Positions 32,892 through 44,712 of a DNA stretch of 64,000 bases are shown here, one piece after another. This stretch comes from Lentinus brumalis (taxonomy: Eukaryota; Basidiomycota; Agaricomycetes; Polyporales; Polyporaceae). Below the pieces are notes generated by a model that saw only the letters and a program-made list of their open reading frames with translations, did no database searches and was not told the DNA's origin. The stretch's first letter is position 1, and each line of letters opens with the position of its first letter. Both the position numbers and the translations under genes were made by a program. Where the stretch lies: positions 1 to 64,000 of the forward strand of contig MARA01000003.1 in NCBI GenBank assembly GCA_001792895.1, read 5' to 3'.

Positions 32892-35800
32892 ATGCCCGAG
32901 CCATCCTCCGACCCTCCCGACGCCAGAGCGCTGTTTTCGCCAGTCCGCGACGCGTACCGTGAGGCCTCCTCAGACGCGCCTGGTCCCGCGGATACCTCCG
33001 TGTCCACCAGCGACGGTATAAGAGCACGACCTGTTCGCCCTAGACAGACGTTGGCCTTTGTGGAGCTACCCACCCTCTCGAGGATCCAGAAGACCAAGTA
33101 TCGGTCGGTGGCTGAAGACCCGCTGCATTCCGACGAAGAATTCGCGCATGAAGGCATCGACCGCATCCTAGGAGAGGCAGAGGATGGGCCGCCAGTATCA
33201 TACTACGTTCGCTACAACGATGGTGTTGTCCACAAGGTGAGTGGGGCAGTCTATATGGGCCAAGCTACCGCCCTCGCCTGGTTTGGGGTTGTGCAGGATG
33301 CGCAAACCTCTGAGCATCGGTGTGAGTATTCATCCTTGCATTCTCCAGGTTCCAGGTCCACACTTTGCAAGACATTTCCCTCACATGGTCGACGAATATG
33401 GTCAGTCAATGTTGAGCATGGTTGACTTGTGTGGACTATACTTATGGCCCTACGAGGATAGAGATCGCGCTCAATGAGGGCACGCTTCCATCTTTCGATC
33501 CCACTTCCTCCGACGTCCATCCAGGCTCGCGACAAGCTGCCTTGTCATTCAAGATCCCCGGCTCAAGCTCCATGAAGGGTCGATCCTCGCACGCACAGGA
33601 TGACTATAGTTCAGACGAATTGGCTCGAGACGTTGAGTCCGACTTCTCAGATAACTCGGATGAACCAGCTACGCGACGGAGTACTCGGGCCGCCGCATTG
33701 ACCGCGAGTAAGAAGACGAGCAGTGCCCTGCCCTTCAGTCCGAAGAAGACACGGTCCAGTCGGCGGCCCATCCTCGTTCATGGTTCCGACAGCGACAGCG
33801 AAATCCAGGAGATATCCGGACCCACCAGGAAGTCTACCCGGACCCGTACGCTTCGTCGCACGAACTTGGACGACGCAGACTTCGAGGACTCGGTTTCTGC
33901 CGATGAGGCCGACACTGGCAGAAAGTCTGTGAAGAAGAAGAAAGTAGTCCGGGGGAAGGCCTCGCGCCCAGCATATGGACGGTTTCGCTTTGTAGCCGAC
34001 CTACAGCTTGACGAGGAGGAGTACGAGGACATTGCTCCGCTTATCGCCCACAGGAAGATCTGCGAGAAGTGTCACACGGCGCCCACGCACGAGCAGCAAC
34101 TCAAGAAGAGAGGAAGGAAGCGCAAGACCAAGGATGATGAGTCAGAAGACGAGGAAACGAGACTTGCCAACCTCGGCGGTTGGGTTCGTTGGTGAGCGTG
34201 TCGTTCTATTTACCGATCGCGTTATCTCACAAGTCATAGCCTCAAATGCCCTGTTGCGGCCCATTGGGGCTGTCTCGCCAAAACTCAACGCGACGAGATA
34301 CTCCGCGCCGCTAATGAACGTGATAAGGCTGAATGGAGGGAGGCAAACTCTGGCGCCTCTGAGCCCACGAAGCGAGTTACTCTAGAAACTCATCAAACCA
34401 CGGAATTTATCTGCGGATCCTGTATGAAGGGTGGCGTGTGCATGGGCTGCCAGGAGGTCGCCCTCAAGCCCGACCAGTTCGTCGAGCGAGCGCAGCCTGC
34501 CCCAGGTCAAGACGTTGTCCAGCAGCCTGTTGATACTACGCCTGCTTCGGCGCCGCCCGCAGACGGCGAGGTCGACAGCCCACACGAGCTTCTGTTCCGA
34601 TGCTTCACTTGCAAGCGTCTCGCTCATTATGCTCATCTTCCTATACCTTCTGGGTACGACTCTAGCCAAGTCTCTCCCAGCGAGCTGGCCACGTACTACC
34701 AGCACGATACTGGATGGAGATGCGCAGACTGTTTCTCGTACGTGTATCTGGTCGAACATATCCTTGCTTGGCGGCCCTATCCTGCGGATGCTGTCGAACC
34801 TCCTCATGCTGCCAACGAGCCTCCGAACCACAAGGCCATGCTTCCTCGCGAATACCTCATCAAATGGGCTGACCGGAGTTATCGTCGAACCCAATGGGTG
34901 CCTCACGGTTGGTTGTTGGCGACGGCCCCGAGCAAGCTGAAGAACTTCCTCCAAAGTGGCACCAAGGTTCCCCTTCTTGCGGAGCCTGTCTCAGAGCAGC
35001 GCGTAGCCTCTGAAGAGGTCGACGGCGTTGGCTTCGAGATTGGCGACGACGACACGGACATGGTGCAAGGTGTCAAGCCCAGTGAGGAAACCGGGCTGCT
35101 GATCGCTGATCCTCAAGCCGAAAGGAGAATTCCACTCGCTTGGCGTACCATCGACCGTGTACTCGATGTCCGTTTGTGGCCCCCGCGCAGGAGGTCGAAG
35201 GCCAAGGGGAAGGGGAAGGGTAAGAAGGTTCGTGTGGACAGTTCGGACGAGGAGAATGACCTGGACGAGGAAGACCCCGACTTCGCTCGCGCTCGAGACG
35301 ATGCATACGATCGCGGTGAAGAACCACCAAGCAGTCTCATGGTCACCATCGAGGAGTATGAGTCACGGGTCGGGAGGAACCTCAGCGAAAAGGACGCTGG
35401 CAAGGTCGCATGGGCGTTCTTCAAATGGGATGATCTTGGTTACGATGACGGTGTGTATTTGTGTTGTCGTCCATCTCTGCCATACTTACCTTGTCATGCA
35501 TAGCTTCTTGGGACTCTCCGCCGCGCGGCAACGAGGCTGGGTATGCTGCCTACGAAAGGGCCTTTGGACGCTTCATAATTGGGCGGTCTGTTACGGTTCC
35601 CGTCCGGGGCAAGAAGGAACCTGTCTCAAAGAGCGGCTCAAGATGGACCCAGAGAGAGCACTTCACGGTCGACAACCAGCCAAAGCTAGGACAAAGCGCC
35701 CAGCTCAAGCTTATGCCCTTTCAAGTTGAGGGCGTTAACTGGCTCGTTCATAACTGGCACAAAGACCAGCACTGCATCCTCGCGGACGAGATGGGTCTCG

Positions 35801-38800
35801 TAAGGCCACATATTTTCGGTGTCGCTTGCCATTTGACTGACTCGTCTGACAGGGGAAGACTGTGCAGATCGTGACTTTCATTGGCTTCATTGCTTCCACG
35901 TTCAAGACCTTCCCGGCATTAGTTGTCGTACCGAACTCCACTATCACCAACTGGGTTCGCGAGTTTGAGCGTTGGGCGCCGAAACTGCGGGTCGTCCCGT
36001 TCTATGGCGAGGCAAAGGCACGCGAGGTCATCAAGAATTTTGAACTCTTCCACAGCCGACCAGCCCTGGGCACGACAGGCGCCAAGTACCACGTTCTGGT
36101 CACGACGTACGAAACCGTCACGAATCAGAAGGAGTTCGGCCCAATATTCAAGAACACGCCCCGGTGGGAAATGCTCGTTGTCGACGAGGGTCAACGATGT
36201 AGGTTTACTTGGCAGCTGGTCCCTTCGTCGTGATACTCATTGCCACTGTAGTGAAAAGCGACGAGAGCCTCATCTTCAAGCGATTGAAGGAGCTCAATAG
36301 CTTCCATCGGATCATCATGACGGGAGTAAGCGAGGCTTGTCTGCCCATATGTCGTCACACATCTGACTGTCATGGCAGACGCCATTGAACAACAACATCC
36401 GAGAGTTGTTCAATCTCATGAACTTCCTCGACCCGGACAAGTGGAAGGATCTGGAGGCGCTCTCGAAGCACTATGAAGAACTGACCGACGAACTCGTGAA
36501 GGAACTTCATTCACGACTGAAGCCGTATTTCTTGCGTCGAATCAAGTCAGAGGTGTTGCAGTTGCCCCCAAAGGTAAGTAGGTAGGTAGGCTAACCCAGG
36601 TGCTGCTTCTCACATCGTCGGTCAGAACGAAGTCATTGTCCCGGTCAGCATGGCTCCCCTGCAAAAGGAGATATATCGTTCAATCCTCAGTACGTTCCCG
36701 TGGCTCGCCTTGCGTCGTCTCTCACTCAGACCCGTCACAGGTCAAAATCTTGACATCTTGCGGAGCCTTGCTGAAGGCAACACTTCCTCCAAGGGAAGCA
36801 ATGGCATCTCGAAGACAAACATGAACAACATGCTGATGCAGCTACGGAAGTGAGACGATTTACCATCAAGGGTGTTGGCGCCTAATCATACTGCCGTCGT
36901 CTAGGTGCCTGCAACACCCTTACCTGGTCTCCAACGACATCGAACCGAAGGGTCTGTTACCGCAAGAGACTCACGATCGTTTGGTTGCGGCAAGCGCGAA
37001 GTTGCGGCTCCTGAAGATGCTCTTGCCCAAGCTTCGGGCCCGTGGTCATCGGGTTCTTCTGTTCAGCCAGGTCCGCCATTGCCATTGGGTTATTCTGTCA
37101 TCCTTCTTGTCCGTACTGATTTGACTGTCCAGTTCGTGATTGCCCTCAACATCATCGAGGACTTTTTAATAGGAGAAGGGATCAAATATCTCCGTCTGGT
37201 GAGTACTTTGATGTTATACCGAGTATAACTACTGCGCAATGCTGACTCAACACCTCAGGATGGCAACACGAAGCAAGCCGACCGTCAGAAGGACATGGAC
37301 GAGTTCAATAAAGCTGACTCTGATATCTTCATCTACCTCTTGACCACGCGTGCCGGAGGTGTGGGCATCAACTTGTGGAGCGCAGACACGGTGATCATCT
37401 TCGACCCCGACTACAACCCACATCAGGTATGGCTATACGTGTCTGCGAGTGACGCTGCCCCTCACCAACATTTCACAGGATCTCCAAGTACGAACGTGCT
37501 GTGTTGTGTGAGTTGGAGCTTCGAGAGCTGACGACTCGACAGGCGATAGCGCGCTCGCATCGATATGGCCAGAAGAAGACTGTCCTTGTCTTCAAGCTAA
37601 TGGTGAAGGACTCTGCCGAAGGTTTGTTGTCCAGGCAAGGCGCGGGACAGCATGCTGAGCCCCATGTTGTTTAGAACGCATCATGCAAGCCGGCAAGAAG
37701 AAGCTGGTTCTCGACCATCTCATCGTCCAGAACATGGATGACGAGAGCGGTTCAAAGGAGGACGTGCAGTCGATTTTGATGTTCGGCGCCAAGGCGCTAT
37801 TCGAGGAGAACGAAGAGACTGTTGCCCGAGAAGTTCATTGTAAGTCGAACTTGGTGATGCTCTTACGTATCACGTTGATCGTCATGCCGGTAGATTCTGA
37901 GCATGATGTGGACAACTTGATCGAGAAGACGGAGAAAGAGGGCGATCAAGTAGAGCCTGATTCGGGTGGCGCAGGTTCCCTGTTCGCGTTCGCCAAAGTG
38001 TGGTCCGCGGACAAAGACGACTTGGAAGAACTGGCGGAACAGGCACCCGAGCATACAGAAGAGGCAGACTCGTGGGCAAAGGCTCTCGAGCTTATCGCCG
38101 CACGGAAGGCTGCAGAGCAAGAAAAGGAGGTAACCGGACGTGGTGTCCGCCGCAAGGCTGCAGCTGTATTCGCGTTTCCTCAGGTAGTCTCCACTGGTCA
38201 CGCTGTACATGTTTAAGCCTGACTCTCGTCTTACAGCAGAGCTTGGACCTCGGCGACACGCCTACAAAGGATAAAGAGAAGCACAAGTCCAAGGGGAAGA
38301 GGAAATCCAAGGGTAAGGGCAAGTCGGCTGCGTCGGACGACTCCGACTTCCATGCACCCGTATCGGACGCGGCATCCGAGTCAGATGGTACAGAAGATGA
38401 TAGGATGGATGTGGACGACATCCAGATGTTGCCCGTGCCCGGCTCTGACTCGTCCTATTCTCAAGTGCCGAGACCCGGACAGAAACAGAAGAGCCATCGC
38501 CCAGATGTGCCTCCCAGGCCACTATCGCCAATCCTGAACCGACAAGGTCCGGGGCCTGGAGAAGATTTCTGTGGGCTCTGCGCGACGTATCATGCCCCCG
38601 GCTGCTGCTCTATGACGGAGAGCCCAGAGAATCTGGCGGAGTACAGGCTTATGCTCATGCAGCACGCTGGGGACGAATCCATTGAGGAACGGGTACGTGA
38701 GACGGCACGATTGGACCGCTATTGTGTTACTGAAGATATGATGTCGTTCAGCGCGCCGCTATCCGGGTCATCGACGAGACGCTGCACCGGCTTGGGAAGA

Positions 38801-39462
38801 TAAACCTGATTTATGGCCAGCCGCTTCATTTGGTGGCAATGCCGTCTCAGAATATAACGGCTCCACCAGCCAAAAAGCATAAGCACGACGGAGGCAATAC
38901 TCGTCTGCCAGCTCAGGTTGCGTCCGGATCGGCGATGCCACGACATGCCATCCAGTCGATAGCGGGGCCTTCGCGTATGAATGACTCGATTCCGATGGCA
39001 GGGCCGTCCGCGTCCGCGTCAGCTACCGCAGCTGCGATGCCGGAAGCCGTCCAGCGCATGCACAAGGCCGCCCCGCGATCTCTAGCTCCTCTAAACGCCC
39101 GATACCAGGTGGTTCCACGGACGGCAACCAGCACAAGAAAGCCAAGGAGACTGGTCGCGCGAGTGCGTGTGTCGTCTGTGGACGTGCACCTCACCACCTC
39201 GTCAAGGACTGCCCCGTGGTGGCTGAAGGCCCACAGAGGTGAGATCATCGGCGTTGTGCCGAGTGACGGTCGGGAAGTGCTAATGTCATGGTTGCACGGC
39301 AGCATTACAGCAGCAATTGAGCGGCTTTCGAAAACCCCTGATCAGGCTCCCGTGGTCAACGCTCTGAAGAAGACTCTGACAAAGGTACAGAGGCGCATGT
39401 TGAATTCCTCCTCCGCGAACGCCAGCACGTCCGGTTCTATCGTTGATCTCTCGGAGTCATGA
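32892..39462 (+). CDS. Mit1/CHD-type chromatin remodeling ATPase
   Basis: Nuclear SNF2 ATPase that probably slides nucleosomes in a repressive, SHREC-like complex. In order: an N-terminal region with [20 protein letters not shown]; a PHD-like finger (CEKC, VRCLKC, HWGC, CGSC, CMGC); a second Cys cluster (FRCFTCK, WRCADC); a chromodomain ([21 protein letters not shown]); an acidic and basic linker; and the SNF2 motor. Motor motifs are DEMGLGKTVQ (I), VVDEGQRLK (II, DEGQ in place of DEAH), IIMTGTPLNN (III), LLFSQF (IV), [10 protein letters not shown] (V) and ARSHRYGQ (VI). The C-terminal part has [12 protein letters not shown] basic repeats and a late CCHC knuckle (CVVCG-x3-H-x4-C), ending [10 protein letters not shown]. 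Two-finger, chromodomain and motor order favours Mit1/Mi-2 over ISWI or Swi2. A 9-nt exon lies at 37479-37487. Confidence 0.85.
37479..37487 (+). other. 9-nt microexon encoding DLQ before SNF2 motif VI
   Basis: GATCTCCAA lies between TTTCACAG and GTACGA, with introns of 52 nt (37427-37478) and 55 nt (37488-37542). It joins NPHQ to [10 protein letters not shown] and keeps phase 0. Skipping it would delete three conserved residues without changing the frame. Confidence 0.85.
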
Positions 39463-40093
39463 CCGCACCGAGCCACGCCCTCTGTGCGTGTGCAGCGCGG
39501 ATGACACGGACAACGGACGCTGCGCCATCTATCATTCTTGCAAGCGTTTGAGATGAAGCGGGGATGTGATGTAATGTAATGTATAATTGTAGAGCGTACA
39601 TAGCCAACCTATTATACCGGTGTACATGTGGCGTAAGCCAATAGTGGTATTCCTTGTTATTGTTCGAAACCTGTGATTGAAGAAGTTTCGGATTGCGATT
39701 GTGTCGGTTTGCCTGGATGTACCCTGTCTTTATGGCGAGCCGCAGCAGTCGTGCATAAAGACGCTCAGTTTTCCTTATGTGGGGGCTGGCCGCAGTGGCG
39801 TTGCACTTCTTCCGCACCGTCACTCGCCCGTCTCCGTCTGATGCTGAAGGCAAGTACAAGCTCTGCAAATATGTCAAACGGTGCTTCTACGATTACCGGT
39901 GTTACCGCTACCGCAGCACCAAGCTCAGGTGTGTGAACATAGCCGCTTCCTGTACGAGCTGCGGTAGAAGGAAGCAGTTTATAACCCTTCTCTAGGCTCT
40001 GGCACGTGTCCTCCTCCCCGCTCACCACCCAAGTCTCTAAGTCCTACCCCAACTCTGAAGCGCTCTCGTTCACCCTCCACCTTTTCGACAACC
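39463..40093. other. intergenic region
   Basis: An AT-richer stretch near 39560-39680 is probably the 3' UTR of the remodeler gene, and the rest the promoter of the next gene. An antisense frame at 39437-39877 has no coherent composition. Confidence 0.4.
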
Positions 40094-41119
40094 ATGGATT
40101 CCGAGCTTCCCCCCGCCCCGCTAATTGACGGCGAGGCGATGCTCGAAATCTTTGTCCACAAGTCTATCAAGTTTCCCGGCATGCCCATGAACCTCGACTC
40201 TCCCTACGGCGACGGAGTGCGACTCGCGACTGTTGGGAGCAAGATGCTAGAGGCGGCGTACGCGTATATCCTGTTTCAAAAGCGGCCGATGTTGAAGGCG
40301 GAGGAGATTGAAGTGAGTGGACCGGGACCTCTCTGAGACGGTCGATTAATCACAGGCTGCCGCAGAGCGAACTCAGCAAACTGCCGAAGCTGGTCGAGAA
40401 GTGGGTCGAGGGCTACAAGTGGAGAGAAAAGGTGCGCCACGCAGCGGGCGTTGATATGACAGATCCCAAGGTATGTGGCACGTTCTGGCTTATTGCGTCT
40501 TCCTCATCCCTGCACAGGAGACCCGCCATCTCATGGATGCTTACGTGGGTGCGGTCTGCGTCGGAGGGGGTTTCGCTGCTGTCCTGAACTGGGTGGCGCG
40601 GCTTGTCGATCCGCAGGCCCCTGCCCAGTATCAAGAGCCCGAGACCAAACGGGTGAAGGTTGAGCAATCTCCGTCGTACGGTTACCACCCGTCCTATCCT
40701 CCCCAACACTCGCAGGGCGCATACCCCTACGCCCTGCCTCAGCAGCCCGCGGCACCCCCTCCGCCGATGCCAATGATTCCTCCGCCACCCCTACCTACGC
40801 ATAACCCTCTCGCACCCGGGCAGCCACAGTCTGCGTTTCTCCCGTTGTTCAACCAGACTGCGCAGCAGCGCAGGCTGGAGGTACAATACCCCGCACAATT
40901 CACTGGTCCCGCGCATGCAGGCCGTTGGACTGTACAATGTCTCGGTGCGTATGTACGCCATCAGGATATTCTCACCGGCTCATCGCCTTCTATGCAGTCA
41001 ATGGTATCGAGAAGGGTGTCGGAACTGGTGCTAGCAAGCAGCTCGCCAAGGAAGAAGCAGCTCGACAGGCGTACCATGCGATGGGATGGGCCCCTCGTTC
41101 GTGTTTCCTGCACCCCTAG
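40094..41119 (+). CDS. degenerate RNase III-like domain + dsRBD protein
   Basis: Four exons (40094-40312, 40366-40470, 40518-40944, 40998-41119) give 290 aa. Residues 1-140 follow the RNase III fold: LLEIFVHKSIKFPG-like helix (here AMLEIFVHKSIKFPG), GDGVRLATVGSKMLEAAYAY and LMDAYVGAVCVGGGFAAVLNW. The catalytic signature ERLEFLGD is replaced by VRLATVGSK, so the metal-binding Glu and Asp are missing. A Pro-rich linker (PPPPMPMIPPPPLP) leads to a C-terminal dsRNA-binding domain ending GTGASKQLAKEEAARQAYHAMGW. It is probably an RNA-binding protein without cleavage activity; a role in RNA silencing or as a ribosomal L44/L3-like protein is possible but unproven. It is not a Dicer, since the helicase and PAZ domains are absent. 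Confidence 0.75.
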
Positions 41120-41742
41120 TCTCCGGTTTGGACCACATCGCTGACTGTCATGTTCAGGTGTCTAAGCCGGCTCCAATGCGAAGACTACACGCAGCTCCAC
41201 GAATCATTTGTGCCTTTGTGAGCTGGCGCAAGGACGTCTCAGGATTGGACTGGCTTACATCGTGGTTGGCAGTCTCTCCATTGTCGCGCTCATTGTTGTC
41301 TGCCATGTTTACAACAATGAGCTCAACGGTGTTGAGACTTTCAAGTTTGATATAAGCCGTTCCGGTCTTGACGCAGCTGAGGGAGCGTTGTCTGTACAGT
41401 CTCGCGGAGGCGGCATTGTTAGCAGCCTATACAGCCAACTCTCGTTTGCTAGCTTACACTGGTTCATCTAATTCTCATGTCAAGGTATGCCATGTATCTT
41501 CGAATGTTCGTGTATGTCCCTACTTTGTATGACTCGCTAGTTAGGACAGTAGTGGTTTCGTTCTGTGATTCTGTATTCGTTACGGTCTAGTTCCTTTCAT
41601 GAGTTTCGGTTACCTGCATCTCCCAGCCGCCAGTCTGTTCGGTATTCGCCTAGTGTTAACCAACGAATACGCTTTTCAGCACACGTCTCTCTTCCTGTAC
41701 AGTAATAATATGAGACGTGCGAGACAAAAGCTGGCCTCCCCT
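41120..41742. other. convergent 3' region
   Basis: A short frame near 41208-41471 contains one hydrophobic stretch (YIVVGSLSIVALIVVCHVY) but lacks support as a gene. The rest looks like untranslated sequence. Confidence 0.35.
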
Positions 41743-44712
41743 TCACATCCCCATCATCTCCCTGCTAGAGAGTCCGTTCGTGTTTTGTATACCATCCCAC
41801 AGTGCTAGCGCTTCGACTTCACTATTCCCTCCACCAATGGTCTGCAGAGGCGCTACGAAGGCCATAGGCTCGAGAACGTTGGTCCCATCAATTGCGACGA
41901 GGAATTCGCCAGCGTGTGTGCTGTCAACGAATGCAGAGGTGCCGCCTTCCGTTCCCGTCAGTACGATCTCCACTGCTTCGCTGCCTGGCGACAACGTGTA
42001 GTTAGACAGAAAGTACGTGATGTTAGAGGACGTGAACGCGAGCGTGAGTGCGCCATCCGGGCGCGCCGCCACCCCGAAGGAGTCGTCGGGGCCGGAGAGC
42101 AACGCGCCGGGCGAACCATCCAGCCTCGCACGCAGGAGGAGGGTGTAGTTGTGTCCCTTGCTTGCTAGCGGTGTCCGCAAGGTGCCATCCGCAGAGTCGA
42201 AGCGTGCGTCGTATCCGTTGCCACTCCGGTCGGGCACTGCGCCGGACTTGGAGAACGGGGCGGAGTATGCGACGACCAACGCGCTCTTGCTCGGAACACG
42301 GCGGTCGAGGTTCTGACCGGGAGCAGATGCTTCAAGTCCGGGGAATGCCTCGCGGAATTGGGCGTGCGTGAGGTGGTTCGGACGCGAGGCCGCTTGCCAG
42401 CCAGCGCTCGCGACGACCGGGATACCCTCTTTGAGCGCGTAGAAGGCCTCCAAGAAAGTGCTCGCCGTCGGTCCATGATCGTTCCAAGCAGCCTGCCCAG
42501 ACCAGCGGTGTTAGCAAGTTGTTCCGTGTGGTGATAGAGGCGGCCGGCTGTAGCCGCAACATACCATTATCGAGCCCTTGAGGTGCGGTTCGGATATACT
42601 TGGGTTGTTCGACGCGTTCCCTAAACTCCGAATGAGCTCGCCGCTATCTCCGATCGGGCACATCACTGCGGGTCACATACCCCGGTCGAAGACGTGGGGG
42701 TCCCATATCCCACCGCTGTCGACGTTCGCCTCATCCCAGAGGCGCGTTTGGTTCAATTGCTGCGGGAACGAGCCCGACTGCGAGTTCGCACGGAGTTCCA
42801 TGTATACCGGTCAACACCGGTATGATACATTACTAATGGGACGCATACCTGCTTCATAACGATGTATTGGAAGGAGTCCTCGCTGCGCGCGCGTTGATCG
42901 GTCAGCATGCTACCTCCGCACTTGCCCGCCGACGAGGGACACTCGGAAGTGAGCGTCGGAAACGGACCCACCTGTTGATCACATTATAGCCCGAGCGGAT
43001 GAGTTCGAACGGGTCGTCGTCGCCGAAGTCCCTGCAGCGGTGCGTCAGGCCTACGCCGGACGGAGTAGCACGAGGAAATCTGTACCAGTGTTGAATGGTG
43101 ATGTTCTTGCTGACGGATGTCGTGTTTGAGGGCTCGCGCGTTCCCCAGATGCGTATGGACTTCCCGCTTTCTTGTCCGATGAAGTCGCTCTGGGTGGTTT
43201 GTCAGCGGTACGCAGTGATGCCGAGTTCGTGGACATTCGTACCATCTCGTTGACGAAAGTGTTGTAGTCATCGGCGAGCGACGAGTTGTACTCGTCAGCC
43301 CCGATGGAGACCTGCTCTGCGAGTCCAGTCAGACACGGATGTTAGCTGTACATTTGATAGTCGGAGTTCATCGGGAAGACGCACTACTGTGAAACCATGG
43401 CAGGAATTCTAAGTGCGTATGTCGTCAATGCGACGCTTAACCGAGGATCTGCGCTCGTCAATGTGAAAGCCAGTGACGCACCTTTCCAAATGGCTTTGAT
43501 CGTCGGGATAGCGTCCGGGACGGTCAAATTGATCAGCGACGGGTCAGAGGACAAGGCGAGCTCCGGCTTCCACTGAGTGATGACCAACGCGTGGCCGGGC
43601 TGACAAAGTGAAGAAGATGCGTCAGTGCTCGGCGAGGCAGGCTGAGAGCCTCGCAGCAGTCTGCAACCCCGCTGCGGCTACTTACCGATTCCAATTCGGG
43701 AATCACCTGGTACCAGCTGAGGTTATCCTCGGGCATACATACACAAATGGAACCGTGCTTACTGTAACACCGCGGGCAGCACAATGTGCCTGAAATTCTT
43801 CGAATTCGGCTCGTGAATAGGTTTCATTCAGATGAGGGGTCAGGCCAGCAAGGGCTGGGTCCTCGGGTCGCAGGCGGAAGCGCGCATATGCGTTCGGATT
43901 GCCTCTCGGGCTCACGTTGTCGGACAGATGAACGTGCTATACATAGGTATGTAATATGAGTACTACACCGTGTGCACGGAAACTCAAACTCACGAATTCG
44001 CTGACTTTGAACCACGATGCATACGTGCACAGGTCGCGAAGGAAGGTGATAGGATACCACTGACGTCCAACGTCTACATATCAGGCGATTTGAGTATTCG
44101 CCGCAGGTACTGACAAGTGTACCAACCTAACATGAAACCCCTGGTTCCCCAGTCCGGCTGGTCCACCACCGTACCCAGCGGGAATTGTCCTCCAGCTAAG
44201 ACGAGGCCCTGGAGCAGTGTGCGAGTGGCCCAGAAGGCGCCTTTACTGCCTGAGGCGGTGATGCGTATGCCTGTGGGCGCAACTTGCATCTCGTATCCCT
44301 CCGTCGTGGTGGTCCCGTCCGCATGCGTTGCATTGAGGTGATCGGAGAGCGATATGGCGATGACACCGGAGTGGACAGGCAACGCCGTGTTGTCGCCTAC
44401 GGCCAACGTAACGCTGGTGTGTGGGAATAAAGTTTCGAGGTCGGCCTTGAATGTCTGCGCGAACGACAGCAAGGTGGGAGGGATCAAAGTAAGGCCGGTG
44501 TCCCGGGTGGACTGTGCATCTTGTCTGTCCACTATCAGTTGGATATCCTTGGATAACCGGAAGGCCGCAGAAGCACCACCGTTGGCGGTGAAGCTGTGGA
44601 CCGCTGGGACCAAAGGCGGCAGGTTTAGAGCTACGCCTGGCAGGACGAGGGCGGAAGCGAAGATTGCGAGACAGCAATACGCCGCCTGCTTACTGATCTT
44701 GGACGGAGACAT
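41743..44712 (-). CDS. secreted GH20 beta-N-acetylhexosaminidase
   Basis: Releases terminal GlcNAc/GalNAc from chitin or glycan oligomers outside the cell. The start at 44712 gives MSPSKISKQ and then a hydrophobic core (AAYCCLAIFASALVLPG), a signal peptide; an upstream ATG at 44775 is less likely. A GH20 N-terminal alpha/beta domain follows (GYEMQVAPTGIRITA, GAFWATRTLLQGLVL). The barrel starts DWGTRGFMLD, continues with FHVSEFHVHLSDN-like and IPELESPGHALV motifs, and has the catalytic Asp-Glu pair in IGADEY. The C-terminal 230 residues (NHLTHAQFREAFPGL, then DRSGNGYDARFD and a beta-rich part) look like a LamG/concanavalin-type module. Many short introns are present. It differs from the usual fungal HexA type, which has GDE in a different context. 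Confidence 0.82.

Noticed and set aside
41208..41471. 87-codon frame with one hydrophobic stretch after the RNase III-like gene
   Set aside because: No start context or splice link to the upstream gene; it may be chance.
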